From a bacterium (GTDB lineage: Bacteria > Patescibacteriota > Saccharimonadia > Saccharimonadales > UBA4665), in contig JAJYZG010000002.1 of NCBI GenBank assembly GCA_021800155.1, forward strand, positions 1-64,000: DNA of 64,000 bases, in the 5' to 3' direction. Position 1 is the first letter of the stretch, and every line of letters starts with the position of its first letter. The notes beneath the pieces are model-generated. The model was given only the letters and a program-made list of their open reading frames with translations. It was not told the origin of the DNA and searched no databases. A program made the translations under genes and the position numbers. Below are positions 38,384-46,468 of this stretch, one piece after another.

Positions 38384-39820
38384 TTAGACTGCCCCTTTGT
38401 GCCTTAAGACAATCCAGACGGTCTTAATAAGGATCACCAGGTCATTCCATAAGCTCCAGTTCTGTACATAATAAAGATCGAGTTGCCGGCGTTCGTCAAA
38501 AGATATATTACGCCGTCCGGAGACAACCGCCAACCCGGTTAGTCCCGAGCGTACGCTTAAAATAGCATAGCGTTTGGTATATAGCTCTAGCTCTTGCGGT
38601 ATGAGCGCACGTGGTCCGACTAGGCTTAAGTCCCCCTTAACTACGTTAATCAGTTGGGGTAATTCATCGAGCGAGAATTTCCTTAAAAATCGCCCGATTG
38701 CAGATATTCTCGGGTCGTTGGGTACGAAATCCCCGTTTTTACGGTAAGCCCTGGCCAGATCCGGCCGCCCGAGCTTGGCAAACGCTTCTTCCGGTGTCAG
38801 CCCACTAAACTCAATTTTGTTAGTGCGAAACTTATAGACTTTAAACTTTTGATCATAGCGGGTTAGACGAACTTGCCGGAAGAACACCGGTCCCGGATCA
38901 AACACTTTAATGGCGAGGGCAATTAGCAGCATAAAAGGGGATGCAATAATTAGCATGATGGTGCCTAAGACGACGTCCAGGGCGCGTTTAACAATTTGTC
39001 CCCAGCCAATTAGCGCTGTCTGGTGTACTTCAATGACCGGTACTCCGCGGAAGACTTCTACCCCTATGTTACCAACAAACAGTTCGCCGTTACCGGGTAC
39101 GAAACGATAGGCGACGTGATGCTGCTGCGCATAGCTTAAGATTTGGCTGTTTTTAGATTCGTCACTATATAGTTCGGTTTGGATAATGGTGTGCAACCGG
39201 TTGCCGATCTTCTTAACAGCTTGATTAAAATTAGCAAATAAGGCATAAGGCGCCGTGCTTCTCAGCGGATGTTTGACCCCGCCAACTACTCCGATTACTC
39301 GGTAGCCGGAGATTTCTGAAGGAGTTAACAGATCAATTAATTCGCGGCTGAGTGCGGTATCGCCGACGATCAGCACGTTGTTAATACCCTTATCATAACG
39401 AAACAGAATACGTCGTCCGAAACGAGTTACGTTTCTAAAACCTAAGATCAAGAGCAAGGCTAGAAAGTAGCCATACAAGATAACTAAGCGTGCTGGAAAA
39501 ATCTTTACGTTAAAAACGTAACCGAAGCTAATGATAAACAGTACCCCAATAAAGACTCCGACGGCCAGTCTGCCGATTTCTTTAAAGCGCTGTTCATATA
39601 TTTCTTTCGTGTATAGTCCAATAAGTGCAAAAAACAGAATGAAAAAAGGTAGCAGTACTAAAAAAGTTTCTAGATAAGTGCGAGCCGTGATGGGGGTAGA
39701 AATGCGGACGTGGCTGACACTAACGCGAAAGATATAAGCAAGCGAGAAGGCACCGACTAATGCTAAAAAATCGCCCACGATCAGAAATACGTTATATACG
39801 AGCGACGAGTTGTTTTTCAT
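38384..39820 (-). CDS. Initiating polyprenyl-phosphate sugar-phosphate transferase (WbaP/WcaJ-like)
   Basis: Predicted protein of 478 residues. Four N-terminal membrane segments (~1-125) and a Rossmann-like cytoplasmic domain (~145-235) are followed by a fifth segment and the catalytic bacterial sugar transferase domain: KRALDVVLGTIMLIIASPF, VFFRQVRLTRYDQKFKVYKF, DELPQLINVVKGDLSLVGPR, and QNWSLWNDLVILIKT. It moves a sugar-1-phosphate onto undecaprenyl phosphate, starting the surface glycan. It is the first gene of the leftward operon down to glmS and beyond. Confidence 0.95.
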   Translation of the reverse strand: MKNNSSLVYNVFLIVGDFLALVGAFSLAYIFRVSVSHVRISTPITARTYLETFLVLLPFFILFFALIGLYTKEIYEQRFKEIGRLAVGVFIGVLFIISFGYVFNVKIFPARLVILYGYFLALLLILGFRNVTRFGRRILFRYDKGINNVLIVGDTALSRELIDLLTPSEISGYRVIGVVGGVKHPLRSTAPYALFANFNQAVKKIGNRLHTIIQTELYSDESKNSQILSYAQQHHVAYRFVPGNGELFVGNIGVEVFRGVPVIEVHQTALIGWGQIVKRALDVVLGTIMLIIASPFMLLIALAIKVFDPGPVFFRQVRLTRYDQKFKVYKFRTNKIEFSGLTPEEAFAKLGRPDLARAYRKNGDFVPNDPRISAIGRFLRKFSLDELPQLINVVKGDLSLVGPRALIPQELELYTKRYAILSVRSGLTGLAVVSGRRNISFDERRQLDLYYVQNWSLWNDLVILIKTVWIVLRHKGAV

Positions 39821-39909
39821 CTAAGGATTCTTACGGCTGGCACAGTTATCTATTTTAGGTTTAAGCCGTAATTCTAGAATAACTTGTTAAAGATATTTTT
39901 GTACAGGAT

Positions 39910-40128
39910 TTAATAAGGTCTATTTTTGCGATGAGTCCTGAAATTAGCATTGCGTACTTTTTGTGCGTCTGCTTTTACCACTTCTTGGATTGCAGAACGC
40001 AGTGCTCTAATTATGTTGATGTCATCTAGGTTAATATCATCATCGCTTGATTCAAAAGAAATAGGCAGTGAAGAATCTTCATCTAAAGGAGGGCATGGCA
40101 GGGATTCGCTATTATTGTCTACTTCCAT
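39910..40128 (-). CDS. Small acidic protein of unknown function
   Basis: Predicted protein of 72 residues, acidic in the first half (SSDDDINLDDINI) and basic at the C terminus (RTHRKNRPY). No family is recognised. There is no clear ribosome-binding site; the gene stands alone in the 430-base gap between the sugar transferase and the O-antigen-ligase-like gene. The composition is protein-like, but its reality is uncertain. The rest of the gap (39821-39909, 40129-40235) is AT-rich and holds nothing I can name. Confidence 0.4.
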   Translation of the reverse strand: MEVDNNSESLPCPPLDEDSSLPISFESSDDDINLDDINIIRALRSAIQEVVKADAQKVRNANFRTHRKNRPY

Positions 40129-40235
40129 AACTTATGTTCTGTATATCATATATATTATATCTGAGAATAGCCAAAGTACTTCTAAAGCAACAGGATGCTC
40201 CTAAAAGACATGTAGGCCTAACATCTTACTGTGGT

Positions 40236-40241
40236 TATAAT
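40236..40241 (+). promoter_or_regulatory. -10 box before the O-antigen-ligase-like gene (leaderless type)
   Basis: TATAAT at 40236-40241 lies 8 bases before the ATG at 40250. The following AGGGGGAAATG leaves no room for a leader with a separate ribosome site upstream of the expected transcript start. Confidence 0.5.
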
Positions 40242-40249
40242 AGGGGGAA

Positions 40250-41647
40250 ATGAAAGCTGCTGTCGCTCTGGTGCGTTCTAAAGCTGTGGTTTTGGTGTGC
40301 GGATTAATAGCAATTATTATCGTTTTGCTGCCGTTCCATGCCTTTTTAACGGTCTGGGCGGCATCTAACTTCGGTCACTATACCTTATTTAGATTATGGA
40401 AAGAGTTTTTGGTTGCCTTTTGTGGCTTAGTGGTGATTGGTTGGTTTTTTACTGATACTAAAGTCCGCCGCGGCATCTTTAAGACCAAGCTGGCGTGGCT
40501 AATTATGGCTTATGCGGCACTTGATCTAATACTTGCGCTGATTGATTACCAGACCCATAAAGTAAGTCTCAAAGCGGTAGCTTATGGTGTGCTCGACGAT
40601 CTGCGCTTTTTGGCCTTCTTTATCATTTGTTGGGCGGCCGGTATAAAGAGCCATACTTTAAACCGGCAGTGGGAAAAACTGATTCTTTGGCCGGCAGCTA
40701 TAGTAGTGGCGTTCGGATTACTGCAGATGAGTGTACTTCCGGCTAATGTCCTGTCTCATTTTGGCTACGGTCCGCATACCATTATGCCGTTTCAGACAAT
40801 TAATAATAACCCGCATTACATCAGGATATTATCTACTTTAAGGGGATCTGATCCGCTCGGGGCCTACCTGATTCTGCCCATAGCAGTTCTAGCTGTTCTG
40901 CTAATTTCTTACCCGAAGAGCTGGAATTGGCTTAAAGTGCTGTTTCTCATTGGTGCGGCTGCGGTTTTATACGGCAGCTATTCACGCGGTGCGTGGATTG
41001 GCGCCGTTTTGGCGGTAGTCTTAGTGGCAGTAATTGGCTTGAATAAGCAAGGCTTAGCTAAATTCAAAACTCCGCTAATGATCATTGGTGTAATAATACT
41101 AGTGTTAATCATAGGAGCGTTCGCGGCTTTAGGTACCAGCAAACGGTTTCAGAATATTGTTTTCCATACGCAAAGCAATTCTGCTGCACCGGTCAGTTCG
41201 GATGCGGCCCACTTAAGCGCCTTAAAAACTAGTATTAAACAGGTGCTTAACCAACCGTTTGGCGATGGACCCGGTACGTCCGGACCGGCAAGTGTCTATA
41301 ACCATGATGCGCCGGCTAGGATAACCGAGGATTATTTTTTGGAGGTTGGGGAAGAATCCGGCTGGATCGGCTTAATTTTATTTGTTGCCATTAATCTATA
41401 CGTTGGCTTGTTGCTGTGGCAGCGCCGCCGTTCACCTTTTGCGCTGGCGCTATTAGCCGCGTTTATAGGGCTTAGCTTTGTTAATTTGCTGACACTTGAA
41501 TGGACCGATGACACGATGACTTATATTTTTTGGGGGCTGGCTGGATTAGGTATTGCCGTTGCACCTGAAAAAGATCAACTGCAACGGTCAAAAGCTGATC
41601 AGAGATTATTAACTAATGTGGCTTTGGCCAGGAAAAAGACCAGCTGA
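40250..41647 (+). CDS. O-antigen ligase / polymerase-like membrane protein
   Basis: Predicted protein of 465 residues with about ten membrane spans and one long external loop. The conserved GAYLILPIAVLAVLLISYP and YGSYSRGAWIGAVLAVV segments match the O-antigen ligase (Wzy/WaaL, PF04932) family, with the loop Arg in SYSRGAW. It should attach or polymerise lipid-linked glycan at the outer face. In a bacterium without LPS, the acceptor may be a wall polymer or lipid; this is inference. The TGA stop overlaps the next ATG. Confidence 0.87.
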   Translation: MKAAVALVRSKAVVLVCGLIAIIIVLLPFHAFLTVWAASNFGHYTLFRLWKEFLVAFCGLVVIGWFFTDTKVRRGIFKTKLAWLIMAYAALDLILALIDYQTHKVSLKAVAYGVLDDLRFLAFFIICWAAGIKSHTLNRQWEKLILWPAAIVVAFGLLQMSVLPANVLSHFGYGPHTIMPFQTINNNPHYIRILSTLRGSDPLGAYLILPIAVLAVLLISYPKSWNWLKVLFLIGAAAVLYGSYSRGAWIGAVLAVVLVAVIGLNKQGLAKFKTPLMIIGVIILVLIIGAFAALGTSKRFQNIVFHTQSNSAAPVSSDAAHLSALKTSIKQVLNQPFGDGPGTSGPASVYNHDAPARITEDYFLEVGEESGWIGLILFVAINLYVGLLLWQRRRSPFALALLAAFIGLSFVNLLTLEWTDDTMTYIFWGLAGLGIAVAPEKDQLQRSKADQRLLTNVALARKKTS

Positions 41648-42108
41648 TGCCGGCAAAAGAAAGTTCGCTCCGGCCGACGAAAAAGCAACGAGAATTACTC
41701 AATTTTATTAGTGATTTTATTGCCAGTCATGGTTACAGCCCCAGTTACCGGGAAATCATGAGTGGATTGAACTACAATTCGGTTGCAACAGTGGCGCTAC
41801 ATGTTAACAGTTTAATCAAGCGTGGGCATTTGCAAAAAAGGGATCGTTCGGCTCGCTCGCTTGAAGTTGTCGGTGACAGACACCTTGAGCCATTGCTAAC
41901 CAATGCAGTAACCCCGGTTGAGGAAAAGTGGTTAGTTGAAAAAGTTGAACATATGTGCCGGGAGTTGGAGCGCTCATCAACCCCCACTAGGACTGATCTG
42001 GACAATTTGATTATTCTAATCGGGGCTATGAAAATTCTCGGCTTGGAAGGTGCAGCGCAAAGTTTTAGTCCGAGAATTAATCGTATAAGACAACACTTCA
42101 AAACCTAG
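41647..42108 (+). CDS. LexA-type DNA-binding protein without peptidase domain
   Basis: Predicted protein of 153 residues. Residues ~8-72 match the LexA winged helix (LRPTKKQRELLNFISDFIASHGYSPSYREIM, read in two parts, then VATVALHVNSLIKRGHLQKR). The S24 autoprotease domain is absent; the C-terminal ~80 residues are helical and unassigned, with a KWLVEKVEHMCREL stretch. It is therefore not a self-cleaving LexA. It may regulate the adjacent genes; it starts inside the stop of the ligase gene (TGATG). Confidence 0.85.
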   Translation: MPAKESSLRPTKKQRELLNFISDFIASHGYSPSYREIMSGLNYNSVATVALHVNSLIKRGHLQKRDRSARSLEVVGDRHLEPLLTNAVTPVEEKWLVEKVEHMCRELERSSTPTRTDLDNLIILIGAMKILGLEGAAQSFSPRINRIRQHFKT

Positions 42109-42155
42109 TCAAATAGGCATTTACTTTTTGGAAATATCATGAGATAAATAAACTT

Positions 42156-43073
42156 ATGATTGAGACTTTAGCAAGTCGTGAAGTCTACCGTGAGTCAGGT
42201 CGACGTAGACCTGAGAAGAGGACGGCTCACTCAAAGGGCAAAATATTACAGTTGTTGGGCAATGGGAGTATCGATCTCGTAAGAGCCAGCCACTTGCTCA
42301 AAAATACCGGTATCCATGGTATGGTATTGGCTGGCGAGGCTTTGTTAGATCAAGCCACTAAAACCACCAATCTAGAAGAAGCCCAGACACACTATGTCGG
42401 TGCTGCCCAAGTGCTCACAACAGTTGAACGTTTAAGTGCTAATGGGCCGGATAATTTAGCGGCTCATGTTGCGCGGGCACGTATTATTAAGTCATTTATA
42501 CCTGTCCGCGCCTATATGGATTCAGAAAAACGCTTGCCCCCGAACGATGGATCGACCTCGCATAACATTTACCGAACACTGGTTGAGGAAATGGTTCGAC
42601 TGCGTGATGCGTATAGGAAGGTTGACTCTTGGCCAGACAAAGGGCGGTTGATCGGCCAATTAGGAGAGTTTACGGTGCTTTCACTCCTAAGTAGATTTGG
42701 AGAGCAACATATTGACGATCAATCATATTGTGCAATGCCTTCATTATTGACTGAGGATAGGCAGTTGAATCGAAGTTTAAATTCGTTCGGACCTTGGGAC
42801 ATTAGCATCTATACGCATATGGGTGAAGAAGAGCCGCGTCTAACCTATCGATTGCAAGTCAAAAACCAGTGCGAAGCTTCAACTCGGGAAGAAGGAGATA
42901 CTGAATTGTCTTGGGTGGATCTCCGCCGCGATCTAGCCTTGTACTCCGGCGAGAGTCGTGTTGATGCCAAGATTGCTAGCGAAATGGCTGCTGAATTTTA
43001 TCTTAATGAGGATTGGGCAACCCGTCATCTCGATATACGAACCGGTAAGTTACTTGATGTAATAGATGCTTAG
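42156..43073 (+). CDS. Unknown protein with possible PD-(D/E)XK nuclease-like core
   Basis: Predicted protein of 305 residues, no family recognised. The N-terminal part (1-130) is helical. Residues ~165-240 have GQLGEFTVLSLLSRFGEQH, then GPWDISIYTHM and YRLQVKNQCE, which fits the E...D...(Q)VK order of PD-(D/E)XK domains. Nuclease activity is inference only. It follows the LexA-like gene on the same strand after 47 bases, and a promoter and riboswitch lie right after it. Confidence 0.65.
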   Translation: MIETLASREVYRESGRRRPEKRTAHSKGKILQLLGNGSIDLVRASHLLKNTGIHGMVLAGEALLDQATKTTNLEEAQTHYVGAAQVLTTVERLSANGPDNLAAHVARARIIKSFIPVRAYMDSEKRLPPNDGSTSHNIYRTLVEEMVRLRDAYRKVDSWPDKGRLIGQLGEFTVLSLLSRFGEQHIDDQSYCAMPSLLTEDRQLNRSLNSFGPWDISIYTHMGEEEPRLTYRLQVKNQCEASTREEGDTELSWVDLRRDLALYSGESRVDAKIASEMAAEFYLNEDWATRHLDIRTGKLLDVIDA

Positions 43074-43122
43074 AAAGCCTAAGCTTCGTGCTTATCCTTA
43101 GCCGGATTCGTGAACTCAGACG

Positions 43123-43131
43123 TGCTAAAAT
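43123..43131 (+). promoter_or_regulatory. Extended -10 promoter of the riboswitch transcript
   Basis: TGCTAAAAT at 43123-43131 is an extended -10 element placed so that the transcript would start at about 43138, just before the cobalamin riboswitch core. Confidence 0.55.
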
Positions 43132-43140
43132 AGAATTACT

Positions 43141-43230
43141 TAACATGCAGACCGGAAGTAGGTGTAATTCCTGCGCTGTGCCGCAACTGTGAGCCAGATT
43201 TACTCTGGTAAGCCAGACACGGTTAGATAA
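43141..43230 (+). ncRNA. Cobalamin riboswitch (aptamer)
   Basis: The segment contains the conserved aptamer core: GGAAGTAGGTGTAATTCC, then GCTGTGCCGCAACTGTGA, then GCCAGA at 43193-43198 and AGCCAGACAC at 43211-43220, with a small CCAGA/TCTGG hairpin between them and an ACCG/CGGT closing pair (43151-43154 with 43220-43223). This is the order and sequence of the cobalamin (B12) element. It precedes an expression platform and an unknown protein gene. A covariance-model search was not possible here. Confidence 0.85.
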
Positions 43231-43236
43231 GTCTCT

Positions 43237-43300
43237 CGAGCAAGAGCGAGAAAGCAGTTGTTTCATAAGCCCTTGCTCGATTAAGTCAAAGGGCTTTTTT
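43237..43300 (+). terminator. Riboswitch expression platform: terminator / SD-sequestering hairpin
   Basis: AAGCCCTT (43267-43274) pairs with AAGGGCTT (43289-43296) ahead of a run of T's, forming an intrinsic terminator that also buries the Shine-Dalgarno AAAGGG nine bases before the ATG at 43303. An alternative stem, CGAGCAAG (43237-43244) with CTTGCTCG (43272-43279), overlaps the terminator arm and would act as antiterminator. Ligand binding could switch between the two. Confidence 0.75.
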
Positions 43301-43302
43301 AA

Positions 43303-44529
43303 ATGGAAACAGCAACTGAGTTAAAAACCAATGAGAAACTAAAAAGCTTTAACTTGCTGGCTGGGGTTAATGCTCTCAGATATGATCTTCAGCTTTACGG
43401 GCAAGTCCTGCCGCAAACGCTGGAACAAGTAAAAAATGAACACTTAAGCTATATCACTGAAGGCATTGATAAAGCTTCGCGCACAGAATTTGTATTCAAA
43501 CGCTCAGGTGAAGATTTAATTTACTTTGATGATGGGCATTGGCGCAGCTACGATGACATGCTGGAAGCTGGAAAAAATGCAGCAATACATGATGCTGAGC
43601 TTGACAGTCGCCGACAATTTCTCGTGGATTGGGCTGAAAATGATATTCAGCAACATGAAAGAAATAAACAGCTAAAGCCGGGCCAAAGCCGCGTGTGGAT
43701 TTCCCTATACCCTAAAGATGTTGAACAAAAGTATGGATACGAGTTGATGCGTAGTTGCGGGTTGGTGCCGGAGCGTCAGATGGGCTACCTCTACCAGGCA
43801 AGTTGTAATAGTGACGGTAGTATAACTTTGTCTTCGCAGACGATTGATCGCAGCGATACTGCAGCCGCTATGGCCGTGATGGCTGCCGCCGAGCGTGATC
43901 CAACACTTGGGCTAGATGAGCTAACCGAAGTCTATGACGCGTTTTTGTCTGCTAAGAATGGTGGTCATTTTTTTGCTGGTCGTAGAAGTAGTGAGCGCAG
44001 CGAAAATGCCTGGGCTGAAGTGCTAAAAAACCATGATCTGATCGACTACCTGATGCGCGGGCTGAGAAAACTAGCGGCTGTTTCGGTTAAAGAAGAACAG
44101 CTGGAGACTGAAACTAAAAGGCTTATTTACGGAGTGTGGGCCGCCTTTAGCAGAAGACTAAACAAAACGAATGCAGTGTCAGTAGAAACCGGTAACAACG
44201 TTAAAGCCATAAATTATCTTATAACTTATGCCAGATTGAACCATGAAGTAGATTCAGCTTTTCAAGCTTTTGCCAAAGAAAGAAGATTAATGAGTGGCTG
44301 CGGCGGTTCCTTATCCGTCTTTAGCGAAACTGATTTAAATAATATTGAGTCTGAAGCTGTCCATTCTCAAATCTTCGCTGCTAAATTTGCAACCACTGAA
44401 GTCATGAAGTGTGTTCATTGTCCTTTGTGTCACAAGCAGGGGGTTGATGCTTTAGTGACGATCAAAAATGGCAAAAAAATCATAACTTGTTCTAAGTGTA
44501 AGCAGTCCAAAACTTACAACGCTAATTAA
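43303..44529 (+). CDS. Unknown protein with C-terminal zinc ribbon under riboswitch control
   Basis: Predicted protein of 408 residues; no family recognised. The body is mainly alpha-helical, with charged stretches such as VDWAENDIQQHERNKQL and a central AAAMAVMAAAERDPTLGL. The last ~35 residues hold CVHCPLCHKQGVD and ITCSKCKQSK, a CxxC...CxxC zinc ribbon of the kind found in nucleic-acid-binding proteins. It sits alone after the cobalamin riboswitch, 2 bases past the terminator U-run. It is not a recognisable B12 enzyme or transporter, so the link to cobalamin is unexplained. Confidence 0.85.
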   Translation: METATELKTNEKLKSFNLLAGVNALRYDLQLYGQVLPQTLEQVKNEHLSYITEGIDKASRTEFVFKRSGEDLIYFDDGHWRSYDDMLEAGKNAAIHDAELDSRRQFLVDWAENDIQQHERNKQLKPGQSRVWISLYPKDVEQKYGYELMRSCGLVPERQMGYLYQASCNSDGSITLSSQTIDRSDTAAAMAVMAAAERDPTLGLDELTEVYDAFLSAKNGGHFFAGRRSSERSENAWAEVLKNHDLIDYLMRGLRKLAAVSVKEEQLETETKRLIYGVWAAFSRRLNKTNAVSVETGNNVKAINYLITYARLNHEVDSAFQAFAKERRLMSGCGGSLSVFSETDLNNIESEAVHSQIFAAKFATTEVMKCVHCPLCHKQGVDALVTIKNGKKIITCSKCKQSKTYNAN

Positions 44530-44563
44530 GTAAAGTTTTAGCTTTAAATGTAAAATTAGATAT

Positions 44564-44743
44564 ATGAAAGCTGAGCTTATTCCTAACATCAGCCAACCTC
44601 TAATTAAAGTGGCGATAGGTTCACTTGGTCTTATGCCCGATAATCGGGGCGCTTACCCGTTGGTAGCTCTGTACGGACATTGCTTATCTTTAACATACTG
44701 TCTTCCAGCGAGGTGTTGTGCAGAGGGGACACTAGCCTTATGA
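44564..44743 (+). CDS. Possible small protein upstream of nadD
   Basis: Frame of 59 residues (start MKAELIPNISQPLIKVAIG) whose TGA overlaps the nadD ATG. No ribosome site and no family are seen, and it ends with a Cys-rich stretch (LTYCLPARCCAEG) that looks unusual. It could be a short coupled leader, or chance. Confidence 0.25.
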   Translation: MKAELIPNISQPLIKVAIGSLGLMPDNRGAYPLVALYGHCLSLTYCLPARCCAEGTLAL

Positions 44744-45327
44744 AGCGCATCGGTATCTTCAGCGGAACTTTTAATCCAGTTCATGCCGGACATATTGGGT
44801 TTGCTTTGCAAAGTCTAACGCAGGCCAAACTCGACAAGGTATATTTAATGCCCGAACGCTACCGTGAAGGTAAAAGTGATGTTGCTCACTTTGCTCATCG
44901 TGTGGCGATGGTTCGCCAGGCGATACGTCCACATCGACAGCTTGGCTTAATTGAGAGCAGTGATGTCAGTTTTTCAGTCAATAAAACCTTGGTCAAACTC
45001 AGAAACCAGTTTTATGGCTACCGTCTGGTTTTTCTTGTCGGATCGGACAGTCTCAAAACGATGGGCAGCTGGCCGGGTGTCGAAAATTTACTAAAGACTT
45101 CTGAGTTAGTCGTCGGTATTCGTAAGGCCGATGAGGCCGACGTAGCTACCTGGGTGCAAGCGTTACCGGTCAATCCTAGACAACTAACGTTAATACCTTC
45201 GCATGCTCCGGCAGTTTCCTCAACTAAGATCCGCGAGGCTTTGAGACGGAGTGAGACTGCCGAGGGAACGTTATCGAGTGTTCGTCGCTATAGCGACCGC
45301 AATTGGCTCTATGTATCCCTTACCTAA
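44740..45327 (+). CDS. nadD: Nicotinate-nucleotide adenylyltransferase
   Basis: Predicted protein of 195 residues from the ATG at 44740; an upstream ATG at 44680 adds 20 residues not typical of the family. It has GIFSGTFNPVHAGHIGFA with the HxGH active site and the C-terminal SSTKIREALR motif of nucleotidylyltransferases. It makes deamido-NAD from nicotinate mononucleotide. The LVGSDSLKTMGSW strand also fits. CPR bacteria often keep only salvage-like parts of NAD synthesis; other genes of the pathway are not in the window. Confidence 0.85.
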   Translation: MKRIGIFSGTFNPVHAGHIGFALQSLTQAKLDKVYLMPERYREGKSDVAHFAHRVAMVRQAIRPHRQLGLIESSDVSFSVNKTLVKLRNQFYGYRLVFLVGSDSLKTMGSWPGVENLLKTSELVVGIRKADEADVATWVQALPVNPRQLTLIPSHAPAVSSTKIREALRRSETAEGTLSSVRRYSDRNWLYVSLT

Positions 45328-45414
45328 AAAGTTTGTTCAGACTGATTTATGCACAAGCGCTAAGGTGTTAGATAAAGGTTCATTAATCAGAGGGTGAGTA
45401 AACTAATTAACTCC

Positions 45415-45444
45415 TTGACAAGGGGTTAGAAGCTTAGTTACAAT
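45415..45444 (+). promoter_or_regulatory. Consensus sigma-70 promoter
   Basis: TTGACA at 45415-45420 and TACAAT at 45439-45444, spaced by 18 bases, form a near-perfect promoter. It reads into a 110-base leader with two hairpins and then a 31-codon frame. There is no large gene in this direction until 46469. Confidence 0.7.
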
Positions 45445-45456
45445 CTTGGCATCCTG

Positions 45457-45536
45457 AAGCGGATATAGTTCCGCAAAAGATAAAAATTAAAAATAAAAAT
45501 AAAAACAATAAGCTAAGGTCAGGACGCCTTAACTTA
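45457..45536 (+). ncRNA. Structured leader: two hairpins
   Basis: Downstream of the strong promoter, GCGGA/TCCGC forms a small hairpin near 45459-45474, and TAAGCTAAGG (45509-45518) pairs with CCTTAACTTA (45527-45536) with one mismatch. They are joined by an A-rich linker. This could be a regulatory leader or a small RNA; the function is unknown. Confidence 0.4.
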
Positions 45537-45568
45537 TAACAACGCAGGCCAGGGAAAGGAAAAGCAAC

Positions 45569-45664
45569 ATGTCAATCTTAGTCAAAACAAACACTGAAGA
45601 TGAAGGGACAGTCGAAGTGCGAGTCGTTCGCCGCCCCAGTTGGCAACAATACATCTATTACTAG
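45569..45664 (+). CDS. Very small protein (31 residues) behind a strong promoter
   Basis: The frame starts MSILVKTNTEDEGTVEVRVV and ends WQQYIYY, with an AGGGAAAGGA ribosome site 8 bases before the ATG. Too short for family recognition. The strong promoter, leader and ribosome site make it plausible as a real peptide; it could also be a leader peptide. The next gene on the other strand ends 11 bases on. Confidence 0.5.
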   Translation: MSILVKTNTEDEGTVEVRVVRRPSWQQYIYY

Positions 45665-45674
45665 GGAGCTAGCA

Positions 45675-46382
45675 TCACTTCTTTGTTTGGTTAGTGGTGG
45701 TGGGTTTTGAGCTGCTGACCTTACCATTATTGGCCAGTGCTGCATTAAGGTATTTCTCGAATCCGCTGACGGTCGCCGGATTACCAATATTCTTACCGCC
45801 CAAGAAGAATGTCGGCGTGCCTTGCACGTTGAGTTTGTTGCCGGCGTTCATATCGGCTTGAATGGCGTTATTAACCTTGCTGCTGTTGTAATAGGAATTA
45901 AATTGAGTGATGTTTAGTCCGAGCTGCTTGGCGTAACTGTCAAAGTCAGGCAACGGATTGCTGGCATTGATCCAGGTGTTATAGGTGGTTCCGGAAGTTT
46001 CTGCGGTGTAGTACTTGACATTCTCACTGTAAAGTTTGTTATGCATTTGCCAGAAATCACCCATTAATCCGGCAGCTTCGGCAGCTCTAGCCGCCGCATA
46101 AGCATTCGGGTGCAGACTGGTTAAGGGATAGTTACGAAACTGGAAAGCGACTTTATTTAGGTATTTAGGTAGCACTTGTTGGAGAACGGGATAGACCTCG
46201 CCACAGTATGGGCATTGGTAATCGCCGTATTCAACCAACTTAATATTGGAAGCTGAATCACCCTCGATGTGTTCGGTGGGCGGAGCGCTAGATGCACCAG
46301 TGTTTTTATTGTGAGTAAAGATAAATGTCACACCGAATATGGCGACAATTGCAGCGAGTATTGCCCAAAAAGTCTTGGTCAT
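45675..46382 (-). CDS. DsbA/DsbG-like thiol oxidoreductase (thioredoxin fold)
   Basis: Predicted protein of 235 residues with one N-terminal membrane segment (~5-23). The thioredoxin_4-type domain has the active site YGDYQCPYCGEVYPV (CPYC) near residue 54-68 and the cis-Pro strand VQGTPTFFLGGKNIGN. It should form disulfides in exported proteins; several in this window are Cys-containing secreted proteins. A -10 box TATACT (46414-46419 on the minus strand) with AAGGAGA before the start gives it a classical leader, unlike many neighbours. Confidence 0.92.
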   Translation of the reverse strand: MTKTFWAILAAIVAIFGVTFIFTHNKNTGASSAPPTEHIEGDSASNIKLVEYGDYQCPYCGEVYPVLQQVLPKYLNKVAFQFRNYPLTSLHPNAYAAARAAEAAGLMGDFWQMHNKLYSENVKYYTAETSGTTYNTWINASNPLPDFDSYAKQLGLNITQFNSYYNSSKVNNAIQADMNAGNKLNVQGTPTFFLGGKNIGNPATVSGFEKYLNAALANNGKVSSSKPTTTNQTKK

Positions 46383-46468
46383 TTAAGGGTCTCCTTGAAT
46401 AGTTGCTCGTTTCAGTATAGCAGATCAGCCTGAAGAGTTACCCTAAAAGTGTTAAGATAGGTTTATCT

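Noticed and set aside
43003-43266. Minus-strand frame of 87 residues over the riboswitch
   Set aside because: It coincides with conserved riboswitch sequence and has no recognisable protein features.
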